Shown in pieces: positions 10,738-22,744 of a DNA stretch of 64,000 nt. The stretch is from Haemonchus contortus. Taxonomy: Eukaryota > Nematoda > Chromadorea > Rhabditida > Trichostrongylidae. The stretch is taken from positions 10,670,505-10,734,504 of the forward strand of contig LS997565.1 of the NCBI GenBank assembly GCA_000469685.2, in the 5' to 3' direction. The notes below the pieces were generated by a model. It searched no databases. It saw only the letters and a list, made by a program, of their open reading frames with translations, and was not told the origin of the DNA. The position numbers and the translations under genes were made by a program. How positions within the stretch are numbered: position 1 is the stretch's first letter; the number at the start of each line of letters is the position of its first letter.

Positions 10738-11040
10738 CAAAAATGGGTCTTTTTTTATCAGTCATTCATGTATCAAGCTTTTCAGAAGGTTCATCGGGAA
10801 ATCCCCTCTTGGGCTGGACGTCGGTCTACAGCCACGAAGCTTATTCCTTATGAAAATATATCAGACAGATTAGTCAGCGGAGCCCATTTTTTCCCTTCCT
10901 TGCCCTTCTACATTGTTCTCCTGTGTCACGAACATAAGAAACACGCACTGAAAATGCTTTTGAAGTGATACTAAAGGAGAAGAAGCGATGAACGAATTCA
11001 AGAACTCAAGCAGGACTGTAGCTGGCTAAGAGATGAGGAC
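10738..11040. repeat. Conserved block upstream of the GPM gene, unit 1
   Basis: A block of about 300 bp conserved in all five complete units (also 21930-22260, 30265-30600, 44660-44990, 57410-57760), 330-650 bp 5' of the GPM start. On the plus strand an acceptor-like ttatcag is followed by an open frame of about 40 codons shared by all (YQAFQKVHREIPSWAGRRST, ELIPFENI). The 3' half drifts in frame between units. It may be an exon of an unrecognised divergent gene, or a promoter-region element. Confidence 0.35.
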
Positions 11041-11333
11041 GAGATCTCTGGAAATCTCTGGAAAGCGAACCGATCGAGATGTAGTCTTGCCGCCGACGCC
11101 GCTCTTATACCCTACCAGACAGTGCTTGTTTACTGGGACTATCTATGGAAGACAAAGTCTCCCACATTTGTATTTAGTCAGCTGAATAGCTTATAATATG
11201 TGAAACCATATAAAAATTATCTCACAGAAGGACAATCAATAAGGGTGATTCATTTAGGGTATGTTGTGGAGTTCTATTCTTTCTATCAATCAACGTGTCT
11301 ACCCAGATGAGCCCGCTGAACAAAACTGGACTT

Positions 11334-11490
11334 CACCTGTATCATCTGCCGTCCCGGTAATCATCGATTTCCTCGAGCGAGTGCCTCCATTCGCCCCTTT
11401 CGCCAGCCAGAGTAGTGGATCGTCCTCGCTCGAGGGACTCCAGGCGGAACATCTTTTCGTTTAGAGCTTTCGTGAAGAAGTCTGATCACC
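11334..11490 (-). mobile_element. RTE 3' end fragment, unit 2
   Basis: Same fragment as in unit 1, with a 12-bp deletion (ctaacgtctcca region). Confidence 0.72.
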
Positions 11491-12011
11491 AGAAAAACTG
11501 AAATTACTCTGATTCAAAGTCTTCGGGGTTTGTGAGTTTCTGATGAGGTTTATCTTGGGTATCTTGGATCTACATAAGAAATAGCAAATCCCGAAAGTGC
11601 CCTAAGGCGTCTCACCGTTATCAAATGATTGCATTCCTAAGGTTCATCCTGAGTTCAGGTGATTCAAAGGTTCCTTTCGCCGTATGAGACATATAGTAAT
11701 ACATCGTCAAAAAAATTCGGATTCTTAAGGTTATTCCATTCCATTCCTCGGATATAGGCAATATAAAGTGAAAATTTTTTAAATCTCTTCCGGGTACTCT
11801 GGTACCGCAGCCCACTATATCATGATTGAAATAGATTGGATTAAGGTCCAGTGTTGCTCTCCTTGTTTATTTGGGCAGCATACCTTATGGTGCATATGGT
11901 TTTGTGCTAGCTCTACTCGTAAACTAGGGTGATATTACTAGTTGCTCGATATCGATGACTAGACTTCTCTTCTCAGCAAATCACAATAACTGTCATATCT
12001 CACCCTTTTAA

Positions 12012-12253
12012 CCCTTTGACGACAATGGCACCCACAGGTGGGTGCCACTATGACCGCCACATGGGACATTGGCACCCGATTTCGGATGCCACCACATCCT
12101 CTTCTTTCTTACCAATTGCTGAATCCAGTAAGCCAGCGAAAGAATTTTCTCCTAGGAGAGTGTCACCTACCGGTGGTTGCCAGCCACGCGTGAAAGGAGG
12201 GGAGCGTGGTCCCATGGGTGCGTCACGTCGAAATTCGCATTGTCGTCAAAGGG
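12012..12253. mobile_element. piggyBac-like MITE, unit 2
   Basis: 242 bp, same ends, TTAA at 12008-12011 and 12254-12257. It contains an internal small hairpin ggcacccacaggtgggtgcc at the left side. Confidence 0.82.
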
Positions 12254-12281
12254 TTAAGGCGCGTGAACTGACACGCATGAA

Positions 12282-12312
<31 letters not shown>

Positions 12313-13368
12313 AATACCATATAAATTTATATAATGACATCAAGAGGGGTTCTAACTAATAACGGTTAACACGATTTTGCATTATATTATTTTGTTTGAT
12401 GATTAAGGCTTGGCTTCTTTTTTAAACTCGATCTCAGCCGTCCAAGTGACAGTCTGCAGGGAACGCCACTTATGCTGGACTGCAGCTGGACAATAGAATG
12501 TGCACCTGTTCTCACTCTGTAGCATAGAATATGTATGTCAGAATCCATGATACTCTGCTGTCTAGACATCTCACTTCTCCCAGATTCTTGTCGTTCCAAT
12601 GTAATTGAGGTGTTTTGTCAGGATGAATGGCACGTTTATCGCATATCAGTCAGTCCTCTTTGAATTTCGTTAGTACTTGGAGCGATGGATTCGAGGAACT
12701 TTTGGGATTCTGATTATGGCAAGCTTCTCAAACGCGTAAGGTGTTTGGCAAGAAATTAACGACGCTTCATTATCATACATATGAACCAGCACAAATAGAA
12801 AACACAATTCTGTAGAATAGTAGCTGAATACTGTGGAACAGCTCGACTGAGACCCTCTATATTGCGGGCATATAAACCTGAGGAAGGTTCGCCACATAGA
12901 ATTCGATGAAGCAAACCTCAATTTTTCGAAGACCTCTTATCCTTGGTAAAGGCCAGGGGCATTCCACGTGATGATTGAAAACGTGCCATTGGAATCGGTG
13001 AAAAGCCGCGGTGAAAGGTGATACAACGTAGCGAGATAAATAACCAAATTTGCCTTGTACTGTGAGCAGATGAGGATTCCTACACTTATGTCATTGGTGA
13101 TGTCTGGGATCTCCTCTCAAAACGGCATGCCGCATTTGCCAGTCAGCCAGCCGCTGTCGCATCGGGTGAAATACTTCCATCCTTCCTACAGTAACAGAAG
13201 GAGCACCTGTGCTGCCATCTAAACGGGACTCCAGACTTCTGAAGAAGCACCATCTGTTGCGCAGCTAACACAACTGATAGAATTTCTTTTTTTCTCCAAT
13301 AAAAAATGTTTAACAATCGAAACAATAAATATAATAACTCTTTATACATATTAAATCTATTCATCATA

Positions 13369-16300
13369 TCAAATCTGTGGTTTGTGTTCAATCAGTTCCT
13401 TCATTTCCCTCTGTTGTTGCCTGAAATGAGAAAATTGACAGAAAAAGTTAGGCACCCGATAGTTTCTCTATCAAAAGAGCCTAAACTTCTGAAACATGCT
13501 TGACAGAAGAACTTGCCAAAAAAAGTTTTTTCAAGTTGATCAAATAGATTAGAAAGAAGAATATGCACTTTTGATTTCGTTAGACGTCCAAGGAACTACC
13601 GTACGCGCCACTCTGATCCCAGCCTACAGTAATCCGCTTCTGATGGTGAGCTTCGCGGAAATTTTACGCTATCTTATTAATATTTATTACTTCCCATGCG
13701 ATGGATGTGGAATACGTTTCAATTTTTGACTGACTCGTCAGGGGTGAAGGATTATTTCCTTGGAAAGCCTAATTTGATATGATCCTATGACATATCTCAT
13801 CAGAAAAGAGAGTAAAGCTTTTCAAGAACACTGAGCTACCCAGTGAGCAACTACGACTTTACGACTAAGGTAAGCGACTTTGACTAATAAGGGGACGCTT
13901 ACCACTCATCGGAAGAATGTTATGGTGAAGCGATTTCTTCCTGTGGGATGATTTTTTGGTGTGAATCATTCAAAACGATAAGTCTATCGAAAGAAGTATA
14001 GGTGTAAACAGTATGGGAAAGTATAAATGTACCTCGCCTACTTCGGCATGACCACTTGCTTGAAGGTGGGCAGTAAATCATCAAGTGAAGCCATTTCTGA
14101 TCGAGTAAATATTCTTTCCAGAATAAACATTCGTATCATAACCATGAAGACCAACTGAAAACAATCATTAAATGTCTCCTTCACTGATCATCATCGATCT
14201 GCTTCTGTCCAGTATATTCATCTGGAAATCTGGGAAATGTGTTACCCAGTAGGAAAGGTGGCGTCAACATGGGGCTTCAAACTTGCTAAGCACCAGTTAA
14301 AATGGCTCCTAAGATTCCCCAGCTTTCGTTTAAGGGGGAAGTATGAACTGTACGCCATCTTAGTCGCAGTTGGGGACGCTTAACTGTTGGTGTGACCCCT
14401 GTCTAGCCTTAGCATATACATCTGGGCAGTAGAGAAACACGTAGACCGGCATTAATCGTTGTATTGCTCGTTATTGTTGACATTAATTTATTTTTGCTTT
14501 GTTTTTGTTTCATTGTTTACTTAGGCAGCAATGGTTTGAAATCGGGGCGAGGGCTGTTTCGGGTCCAACAAGTTCGGCTGCACTTGTTGACTTCCCATGC
14601 CGTCCTTCTTTTCAGTTGTCTTTGTTCCTTCATTTTGTTTGCAGGTTTCATTGTTAGAGTAATCACACGTCATTAACTTTTATTATCCAATTCCCAGCAA
14701 TGGGCCCTCAAATATCTCTGTGATCCCAGCGGGAAGTGGAGACAGCCCTTAAAATGAAAAAATTTGGCCTTTCTATTACTACCTATCTTGATTTCATAAA
14801 TTCTCAACTTTGAAATGAACTTACCATCAGCGGAAAGATCATTGATATAGTCTTTGTGTGTTTGATCAGAAATAGTGCTCCAATCGATAACAGTTGAATG
14901 ATCGTAAAGAGATGTACACGGCGCATCCTTACTGATCGTAACCATGAGTAGTCGGGCTTCAAAATCGGAACATTATATGAAGTCAAAATAGAACTATAAT
15001 TCAGACCGATAAGGTAAGAATAAACTAGAGCGGAGAGGTTAAGTAGGTTCGGAGCTAGAGCTGCACGAAGGAGAAGTTGATACATTTCAGTTTATAGCTC
15101 ACTTGACGAAGGTTCAGTTTGCAGGGGAATGGCAAGCGGCGCCCACTGCCACCCACATGATCCGAAGATTGGATCCTAAGCTGCTATTCGCCTAAGTCAA
15201 ACAAATCCATCCGAGATCAGTTAAAGGGTTCTGGACTCATCTGGGAGGATAAATGCACTGTCTTGTTTATAGGTTAGCTCACGAAACTCATTGTACAGGT
15301 CATATAACCATTCCGAAAGGGCATCCCATAGACGGGATCGGTCAACACGCAAAGACTCTTATAGACTAGATAGAAAGATATATGTAGATAGACTCTTAAG
15401 ACCCTATCAAATAGATCGGTTTTCTGGCGGTAGTACGGCCTTTGAAGTGCAGGCATACCTCAAGTGGTTATTCAGCCTATTTATCATTCGAGAGAGTCAC
15501 CTGTCACCTGTCGTCCCGTTGATCATCGACTTCCTCGAGCGGGCGCCAGTAACGTCTCCATTCGTCCCTGTCACGAGCCAGAGTGGTCCAGTGGATCGTT
15601 CTCGCTTCAGGGACACGAGGTTCAACATTCCTTTCGTTCAGAGCTTTCGTGAAGAAGTCTGACCATCTCGTTGGTGGCCTTCCTGGAGTTCGTTTGATGT
15701 CCCGAGGAATCCAGTCAGTAACCGCCCTGGTCCAACGGTCATCACTATATCGCATAACGTGTCCAGCCCACCTGATTTTCGATTCCTTGGCGCAATCAAC
15801 GGCATCCCTGATCTTCGTTCGGTGACGGAGCTCGGAACTCCGGATTCCCTTCTGCACTTGTGTGTATAGGGAAACTCCGAGCATCGCCCTTTCCAAAGCG
15901 CGTTGAGTAACGCTGACAGCATGCTCATCCTGCTTTCGTAGAGTCCAGGTCTCCGAGGCGTACGTCAAAGCAGGAAGGACAGCAGTGTCGAAAAGGTGAG
16001 CGCGGAGCCGGATGTTCTTTGTCTTCTTCACTACTCCCTCGATATTCTTAAATGCTCCCCACGCGGCGCGTTTCCTTCTGCACAGCTCTGGAGCTAGGCC
16101 GTTCATCATGTTGACTTCCCGACCTAGATACACATAGCTAGAGCATTCGGAGATATTCGTTCCGTTTAACGTGAAAGGAGCATCAGGTACCAGTCCGTTT
16201 TTCATGAACATCGTCTTCGTTAGGTTTAGCCTCAAGCCGATCTTTCACAAGCACTATCGAATTCGGCCAGCATTCGTTCCGCCTGCTCGATGTTCGGTGT

Positions 16301-16553
16301 TATAAGCACGATGTCGTCTGCAAAGCGGAGGTGATGTAGGAAGCGGCCGTCGACCTTCACTCCCAAGTCTTCCCATTCCAAATGACGCATGATATTCTCG
16401 AGGGCGGCGCTGAAAAGTTTGGGCGAAATAGTATCGCCTTGCTGGACACCTCTCTTCTAATCTATTAGAAATATATTCGAGAGAGTAACGATAAGTAATT
16501 ACCTGATGTTTAACAGAGGTGAATAACAAAGCAATTCTTTGTACAAACTGTTG
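13369..16553 (-). pseudogene. SLC4 transporter 3' fragment, unit 2
   Basis: Exons 16553-16503 (partial), 14956-14825, 14154-14033 and 13420-13369, as in unit 1. A 977-bp RTE fragment (15498-16474) lies in the intron between the first two. In the 122-bp exon the codon after MPK is TAG (14038-14040), which would cut the last 18 residues. Splice sites are otherwise kept. The copy is 5'-truncated at the same point as units 1 and 4, so this truncation predates their separation. Confidence 0.8.
15498..16474 (-). mobile_element. RTE-clade LINE, 5'-truncated, with 12-bp target duplication
   Basis: Inserted in unit 2 only. The 12-bp attcgagagagt occurs at 15486-15497 and 16475-16486 and once in unit 1 (near 4477) and unit 4, giving the empty site. 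The minus strand codes RT residues from GDTISPKLF through LRFADDIVLI (in the frame ending near 16254), then 16235-15504: [60 protein letters not shown], the RTE C-terminal signature. One frame change near 16240. The 3' end has aggtgacaggtg repeats. Confidence 0.9.
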
Positions 16554-16990
16554 ATCCACGGGGACGCAACGACATGCAATGTATAGCTCGTCCAACCACA
16601 CCTTCTAGTTATTTTTCTGGTCTGATTCTCGTCCAAACCCTTTTACACGACTTTTCGAAGCCCTTTACAACTTTGGAAACACCGATTGGCATGCTTCCTT
16701 CGGCTCCGTCACTATTCTTCAACCTCTCATTTTCCTGGATAACCCAAAATTATCGTGAGCTGTGCAATTACGGTTTAGTGGACACCTTCGTTGTCCTCTT
16801 GATAGGCATTCATCATACCTTTGTATTTCTCTTTAGATTCTCAAGAACAAGGTGACAGCAGATGATTTCGTAAAGCGGAGAAAGGAGGTACATATAGTAG
16901 CGAACCGTAGGTCTGCGCTCTCTTACAATTAGCACCAAGGAAGGAAAAACACTGTTGATCTCATTGAAATCAGTAGGTACTTCAACTACT

Positions 16991-17875
16991 GTAGATTAAC
17001 GCAATTTCCGTGAGCAAAATGGGCGGAGTGACCTAGTTTCGACAGACCAGAGGAACGGACATTTCCCAAAACATCCTCGTATTGAGTGCTTGCCGGAATT
17101 GTGTTCATACACACGTGTACATAAAGGGACCTGAGAACACAATAGACACACCCATTCTTTGTATAGTGGAAATATGGGGCACCAATGAACACCAATGATC
17201 AATTACCTAGTTGCCTTGTCACACATAACACCATACGCTTTTTTGTTAGAGGCTTCTCCGATAATCCCCAAAGCCAAGGTGACGGATGATGATGCCGTAG
17301 ACCGAAGGAAGGAGGTACTCATGAAAAGGACTCTATGACTACGCGTTATTAGCGCGTTAGAGTTAACATATGCTGTGAACGCCGGGCAATTTCATGTCCT
17401 CTCTGCTATTTGCTATGAAGACTGAAGGAATGCTTCCCACAATCACTGCTAGAACATCGCTTAGATTGATTCTACTGCTCTCATGCAGATCAAGAATTTA
17501 TGTTTCCCAAGAAGGTTTTAATTTTCGTTGTTTGGTGGCTTCTATTCTAGTTTGTTCCCTTACAATCTACCAGAGATTGACCATTCAAGATTTGTTGTTA
17601 AGGAACCATAATTCATTCATGTGCCCCTCCCTTGAAACCTAACGAAAGCTTTATCCCGATCAGTAAAGTGTATCAAATTGGAATCGGTGGAGCTCATCTA
17701 ACAATATGAAAACAATAACAAAAAGACAATAATCAAAATAAATAAACTAAAATAAAGCGAAAGATGGCTCATTTAGCCTCTCCACCAGTCGAACCACAAT
17801 TTTCACCTTCCCCTTAGGTTAGCCTTGGTTTGTGGTTAGAGGACAAAGTAATGGATGAAATGCATCAATCTGCAT
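16991..17875. other. Unit 2 intergenic block
   Basis: No gene recognised. Nearly identical to 25930-26814 in unit 3 and related to 39250-39812 and 52080-52850. A plus frame at 17394-17642 is kept in unit 3 but its start is lost in unit 5, so I do not call it. Confidence 0.5.
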
Positions 17876-18770
17876 ATTTATTTATTTTTATTTATAATAT
17901 ACGCCATATAAGACAGCGTTGAAGAGGAAGACATAAACAAGGACAGCAACACAACCCACTACAATAGAACAACAAATTGTGAGAACAGAAGGAGAAAACT
18001 ATGCTTGTGAAATATCTTTACCAACTGCCCGTTTAAATGAAATCAGAAAGCCTTGGATGCTAGAGGCCTTGCTGGTTTCCTGTATGCAAGACCAGCCCTT
18101 ACAGTGGAAAGTGTCTTCTTATGGTTGTTTTGGGCCTAAAATGGATAATTTGAGCTGACTATCCCTTGTTTTTGAAGGAATCAATGAGTAGATATCCGAA
18201 AATTGTCCGCGATTTGCCTGTCAGCAATTTTGTATCATGCACAAGCCAAAGAGCTTGCACCTGGACTGTAGTGAAGGAAGGCTGGAATATTTGCTTATTA
18301 CTACGGCCTTGAGAATTTTTGACTACAGAAAACCTCCCCAGCGACTGGAATTTCCCGAGTGAAATTGTTCTGTACCCTTTCTAGCTACATAATGTTCTTC
18401 TTTTTGTTGGAGCACAAAACGACAGTCTCACTTTCCACTAGCGGACGGACATAGGGCTTACATGCACGAACAAGATCATTTGTCTCCTTCGTGGTGAGCG
18501 CCATAAAGATCCGGTACGTACGGTCTAGTGCAATACGCTGGATATGGCAACAATGAGGCGAGAAGTCGAGTTTGTCAGTGTAATGGGAGCGCAAATCACT
18601 GAACTCTCTCGACGCCCCTCATGAAGTACGAGGCACTGCCAGGGGAGGAACCTACACGCATATGAAACGTCTTCGTATGAGAGAAGGGGAGTTGCCACTT
18701 CTCAGACCACTGCTTGAAAATTTTCTAAAATCTCCTCGAAAAATTTATCTGATTATATTAGCAAGGATGA
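17876..18770 (-). mobile_element. CR1-like LINE relic, unit 2
   Basis: Decayed 3' part of a LINE on the minus strand: FMALTTKETNDLVRACKPYV, RPLVESETVVLCSNKKKN, then a stretch with LGLCMIQ..LLTGRSA, and an A/T-rich tail (aataaaaataaataaata) near 17876. The RPLVE...TVV..P..KK pattern is the RT C-terminal region of CR1/jockey-type elements. The upstream RT core is gone. Confidence 0.72.
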
Positions 18771-18929
18771 ATTCCGCTTTATACCCATATCTCATGGCAG
18801 TGACCATCATTCCGTTGCTTTGGTGTTGAACGCTTCTTCAATCACTGAACAAGGCTGGCAATTCCCAGTGTTTGTGTGTATATAAGTGAGGCTTTATTGG
18901 TAGCAGGAACATTAGCAACACTGTGAAGA

Positions 18930-19241
18930 GAATTTGACGACAATGAAGCTAAAGTCATCAGTTTTGCTATATAGTTTTCAACATATTCTACCACTTATTA
19001 TGCCAGTATTCAAGCCTAAAGCCTAAAGCCTAAGCCTGTTGCCACTTCTCTCAGCTGATTGTGCTTTTGAGCTCAAGTTGCTTCTATATATCGAAGGGAA
19101 CTTCTCTATATCTGATTCAGCGTGGTTAAGTAATATTCGTAGATTATCCATATATCTATATAGAATAAATAGCTTATTTTTATTGAACCTCAGCTTTTTT
19201 GCATATTTATATTCCATTATTGAAAGAGTGAGATCCGTCAA
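18930..19241 (-). mobile_element. Relic of a YMDD-type reverse transcriptase, unit 2
   Basis: Frame 19241-19023: MTDLTLSIMEYKYAKKLRFN, LFILYRYMDNLRILLN, SDIEKFPSIYRSNLSSKAQS. The catalytic DD has become DN in all copies, so the parent insertion was already dead or the motif is variant. Confidence 0.52.
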
Positions 19242-20103
19242 AAGAGGACCAAAGTTTTTGCCTCCTCATCTCTTCGATCGAGCTTAAAGTAGTATATTGG
19301 GGACCTAGCTTTTCATGTCATAGAGGTCAAGTCTGGATTTTTTCTTGTCACAGGCCGTTTCTGATTTTAAGACATCTAGGAGGAAAATGAAATTATCCAA
19401 TTCTACGACGTATGTTACCAGCTCTCTATATGTAAACTTGTTTCGCAACTTTCTTCACAGAGGAAAGCAGCTTACCTTCACACATAGGGGAGGTCCCAGT
19501 GTGATACTGATGATGCCCTTTATGCGACATTCTTGCCCTGTTTTCTTCGTTCCTCTTTTTCACAGTATGATGTTTGGCCTTCATCCTTGGGCTCTGCCTT
19601 AAGGCTATCTCTTTTTTCTTCTTTCAGGGCATTTTCTTCTGGTTTTTGTTGGCAGAAATTGCCTCAGAGTCCCGCTTGTACGGCCCATTCTTGGGTATAT
19701 TCAAATAAATAAACAAATAAATAAACTGCCCCCAATCTATAACGGAAACAGTTACTTTATCGAGTTTACAACATAGGTCTTATGAGCTCCATCATGCAAT
19801 AGTTGCAAATGTTTTGGGCCCAGAATAAATTTGGACTGAAGCTTTATAAGAATGCCCCGGAGGCAGGTAGTTGCTGGCAGTTGAACAGAGAGAAAACGAG
19901 TTAAAAGCAACTTATAGTATAAACATTGACATCTCACACTTGGTCATCAACTTCTCTTCTTCGTAACTTTGCCAAAGGTTTTTTTCGTGGCACACTGTTT
20001 TTATCTATTACATTTATTTCATCGCACGGCAGAGAAATTCATAAATGACGCTCGAGAAAGCAACCTCTTCTGATCCCCTGGGAACTAACCACCGTGGTCA
20101 GAA

Positions 20104-21621
20104 CTAAAATCCCATGGGTCCGAAAGGTCCATTCCATGGTCCCATCGGTCCTTCGTGTGGTCCCATCGGTCCACCTCCAGGTCCCATCGGTCCACCTCTT
20201 GGGCCCATCGGTCCACCCCCTGGTCCCATCGGTCCACCGCCTGGTCCCATCGGTCCACCGCTTGGGCCCATCGGTCCACCGCCTGGTCCCATCGGTCCAC
20301 CTCCTGGTCCCATCGGTCCACCTCCTGGTCCCATCGGTCCACCTACTGGTCCCATCGGTCCACCCCTTGGGCCCATCGGTCCACCCCCTGGTCCCATCGG
20401 TCCACCCCCTGGTCCCATCGGTCCACCCCCTGGTCCCATCGGTCCACCCCCTGGTCCCATCGGTCCTCCTCTTGGTCCCATCGGTCCACCTCCTGGTCCC
20501 ATCGGTCCACCCCTTGGGCCCATCGGACCACGCCCTGGTCTCATCGGTCCGCCCCATGGTCTCATTGGTCCAAATGGTGGCAAACCACCAGGGCCAAATC
20601 CTGGCATTGGTGGTGGAGGTGGTGGTGGCGGTGGTGGCGGAGTAGATGGTCCTGTTGAAGTCGCAGTTGTTGTTGTAGGCGTGGTGGTCGTTGTTGTTGT
20701 AGGCGTGGTGGTCGTTGTTGTTGTAGTTGTAGTTGTTGGGGTAGTTGTAGTAGTTGTCGGTGTTGTTGTAGTCGTTGTGGGGGTTGTTGTAGGAGTAGTC
20801 GTCGGCGTTGTTGTAGGTGTCGTTGTAGGTGTTGTCGTAGGAGTGGTTGTGGGGGTCGTTGTAGGAGTAGTTGTTGGTTTTGTTGAAGAGTCAGGTGTCG
20901 AGGAGGCTGTGGTAGTTGAAGGAGTAGTAGAGGTTGCGGTATCATCTTCACGTTTCTGAAATGCGCAGATAATTTTCATAGCGGACACCCACTATTACCT
21001 TTATAGTCTTAGTTGTCGATATTTGATGTTTTCTTGGTATAACAATAGCAATTTCTTTATAAAATCAGCAATCTGGTTGATAGTTGACTCGGGTACATCT
21101 TAAAACCCTAAAAATCAATGTCTCCATTACTTTCATGACCCGGTTGCATGCCGGTCCATTTCCAGCAATAAATAGGTTTTTTCGGGCCTGGTTTGCGACA
21201 CTATGTAGGAAGCGCTAAGAGTGAACCCAGTTTGGAAAGAATCTCGTCAATCCATTCACTCGACGATCTCCCCACTCGGTGAGTGATGCGGAATTCGTCT
21301 CGGGGAGCAAAAATGCTGGGAAGTACACCTACTCACTTTCACGAACTTCTACATGGGTCAATCATCCTTTCATGCAAAAATAGCTACGATTACGGATGAG
21401 AGTTGAGCTCTCCCACCTGTATGGATTCTTACGTTTTTTCTCTGGTATTCTACCTGCCTGAGTGATTGAACACCAGACTAACTTCCACGGGAAAACGGGG
21501 CTTATGTCCAAAGTGTCGGCTCTACAGGGTAGCTCATGAAAGAATCTAAACTGACCTGTCTGGAGAAGCTGGGGAACGCGGCAGCCGACACCGCAAGCAG
21601 TAAGAGAATTGGTAAATTCAT
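20104..21621 (-). CDS. Secreted Thr/Pro-rich GPM-heptad repeat protein, copy 2
   Basis: Same architecture as copy 1, 305 codons. Exon 1 is 21621-21556 (signal peptide, ending AAAFPSFSRQ, gtcagt donor); exon 2 is 20955-20104 (starting KREDDTATS). It has a shorter TTTP block, 11 prolines, and 21 heptads with variants GPRGGPM, GPVGGPM and GPSGGPM, and the family end GPFGPMGF. The reading frame is intact throughout, and both splice sites match copy 1. Its private heptad order compared with copy 1 points to repeat gain and loss after duplication. Confidence 0.78.
20122..20575 (-). repeat. 21-bp coding minisatellite, GPM gene copy 2
   Basis: About 21 tandem 21-bp units coding the heptad domain of the copy 2 gene. 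The third-position choices (CCT, CCC, CCG) differ between neighbouring units, giving usable sequence types for tracing unit duplications. Confidence 0.9.
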
Positions 21622-22545
21622 CTAAAAACTTGCTTACTTGTTTAAGAAGTGGATTCATTTGTGGATTCAATGATCAGAAGACCTTTTTTCATTGGCTAAA
21701 TATTGGCTCACCATGGTGGAGTTGCTTCAATATGAAAAAAGAGATGGCGATCAATTGCAAGGGGCACTATTTATGCTTCAATCGCCTTGAGCCCCACAAA
21801 TTCTCGAGGTCAACCCCTCTCCCAGGGCTCCTCCTTGTTCTTAAAACACAAAGAAACTTGTAAGAAATTTTTGATCGTCGGGCTTTCTTTCGTATTCGAT
21901 CAGTTTTCGAGCTGGCTTCGGGGAATAAAGGTTTTCAAGAGCAAAAATGGGTCTTTTCTTATCAGTCGTCCATGTATCAAACTTTTCAGAAGGTTCATCG
22001 GGAAATCCCCTCTCGGGCTGGACGTCAGTCTACAGCCACGGAGCTTATACCATTTGAAAATATAACAAACAGATTGGTCAGCAAAGCCCATCTTTCCTTG
22101 CTTGCCCTTCTACATTGTTCTCCTGTGTCACGAACGTTAGAAACAATGCCAACAAGCTGAGAATGTCTTTGAAGTGATACCAAAGGAGATGAAGTGGTGA
22201 ACAAATTCAAGAACTCAAGTTGGATTGCAGCTGGCTGAGAGATGAGGACGAGATCCCTAGGAAGCCATCTCTCTAAAAAGCAAACCGAGCGAGATGTAGT
22301 CTTGTCCCCGACGACTCTCTTATACCCTATCAGACAGTGCTTGTTTACTGAGACTGCCTATAGGAAGACAAAGTCTCCCACATTTGTATTTAGTCAGCTG
22401 AATAGCTTATAATATGTGAAACCATAAAAAATTATCTCGTAGAAGGACAATCAATAAGGGTGATTCATTTGGGGGATGTTGCGGAGTTCTATTCTTTTCA
22501 TCAATCAACGTGCCTACCCAGATGACTCGCTGAATAAAGCCGGAC

Positions 22546-22744
22546 TCCACCTGTATCACCACCTATCGTCCCGCTGATCGTCGGTTTTCTCAAGCGAGTG
22601 CCTCTAACATCTCCATTCGTCCCTGTCGTTCGTCGTTCGTCTGTTCGTGTCGCAAGCCATAGTAGTGGGTCGTCCTCACTCGGGGGGACACGAGGGAAAA
22701 CGTTCAGAGCTCGTTTAGAGCTTTCGTGAAGAAGTCTGATCACC
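22546..22744 (-). mobile_element. RTE 3' end fragment, unit 3
   Basis: Same fragment, enlarged by a short repeat (gttcgtcgttcgtctgttcg) that the other units lack. Confidence 0.72.

Larger units (their letters stand above)
1..11095. repeat. Tandem segmental duplication, unit 1
   Basis: First of six head-to-tail copies. The opening sequence (acgccgctcttataccctac) recurs with small changes at 11096, 22311, 30639, 45024 and 57791, followed each time by the same order: RTE 3' fragment, SLC4 terminal exons, intergenic block, GPM-repeat gene. The phase is arbitrary because the array continues to both window edges. This unit has a Penelope-like element at 5301-7722 and lacks about 1.7 kb (including the CR1-like relic) near 8220 that units 2 and 3 keep. 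Confidence 0.93.
11096..22310. repeat. Tandem segmental duplication, unit 2
   Basis: Second copy, 11.2 kb. It keeps the piggyBac-like MITE, SLC4 terminal exons, CR1-like relic and GPM gene, and has a private RTE insertion at 15498-16474. Block 17180-18900 is almost identical to 26130-27850 of unit 3, so units 2 and 3 are the closest pair there. Confidence 0.93.

Noticed and set aside
17394..17642. Plus frame of 82 codons identical in units 2 and 3
   Set aside because: Identity reflects the recent duplication; units 4 and 5 do not keep the frame.
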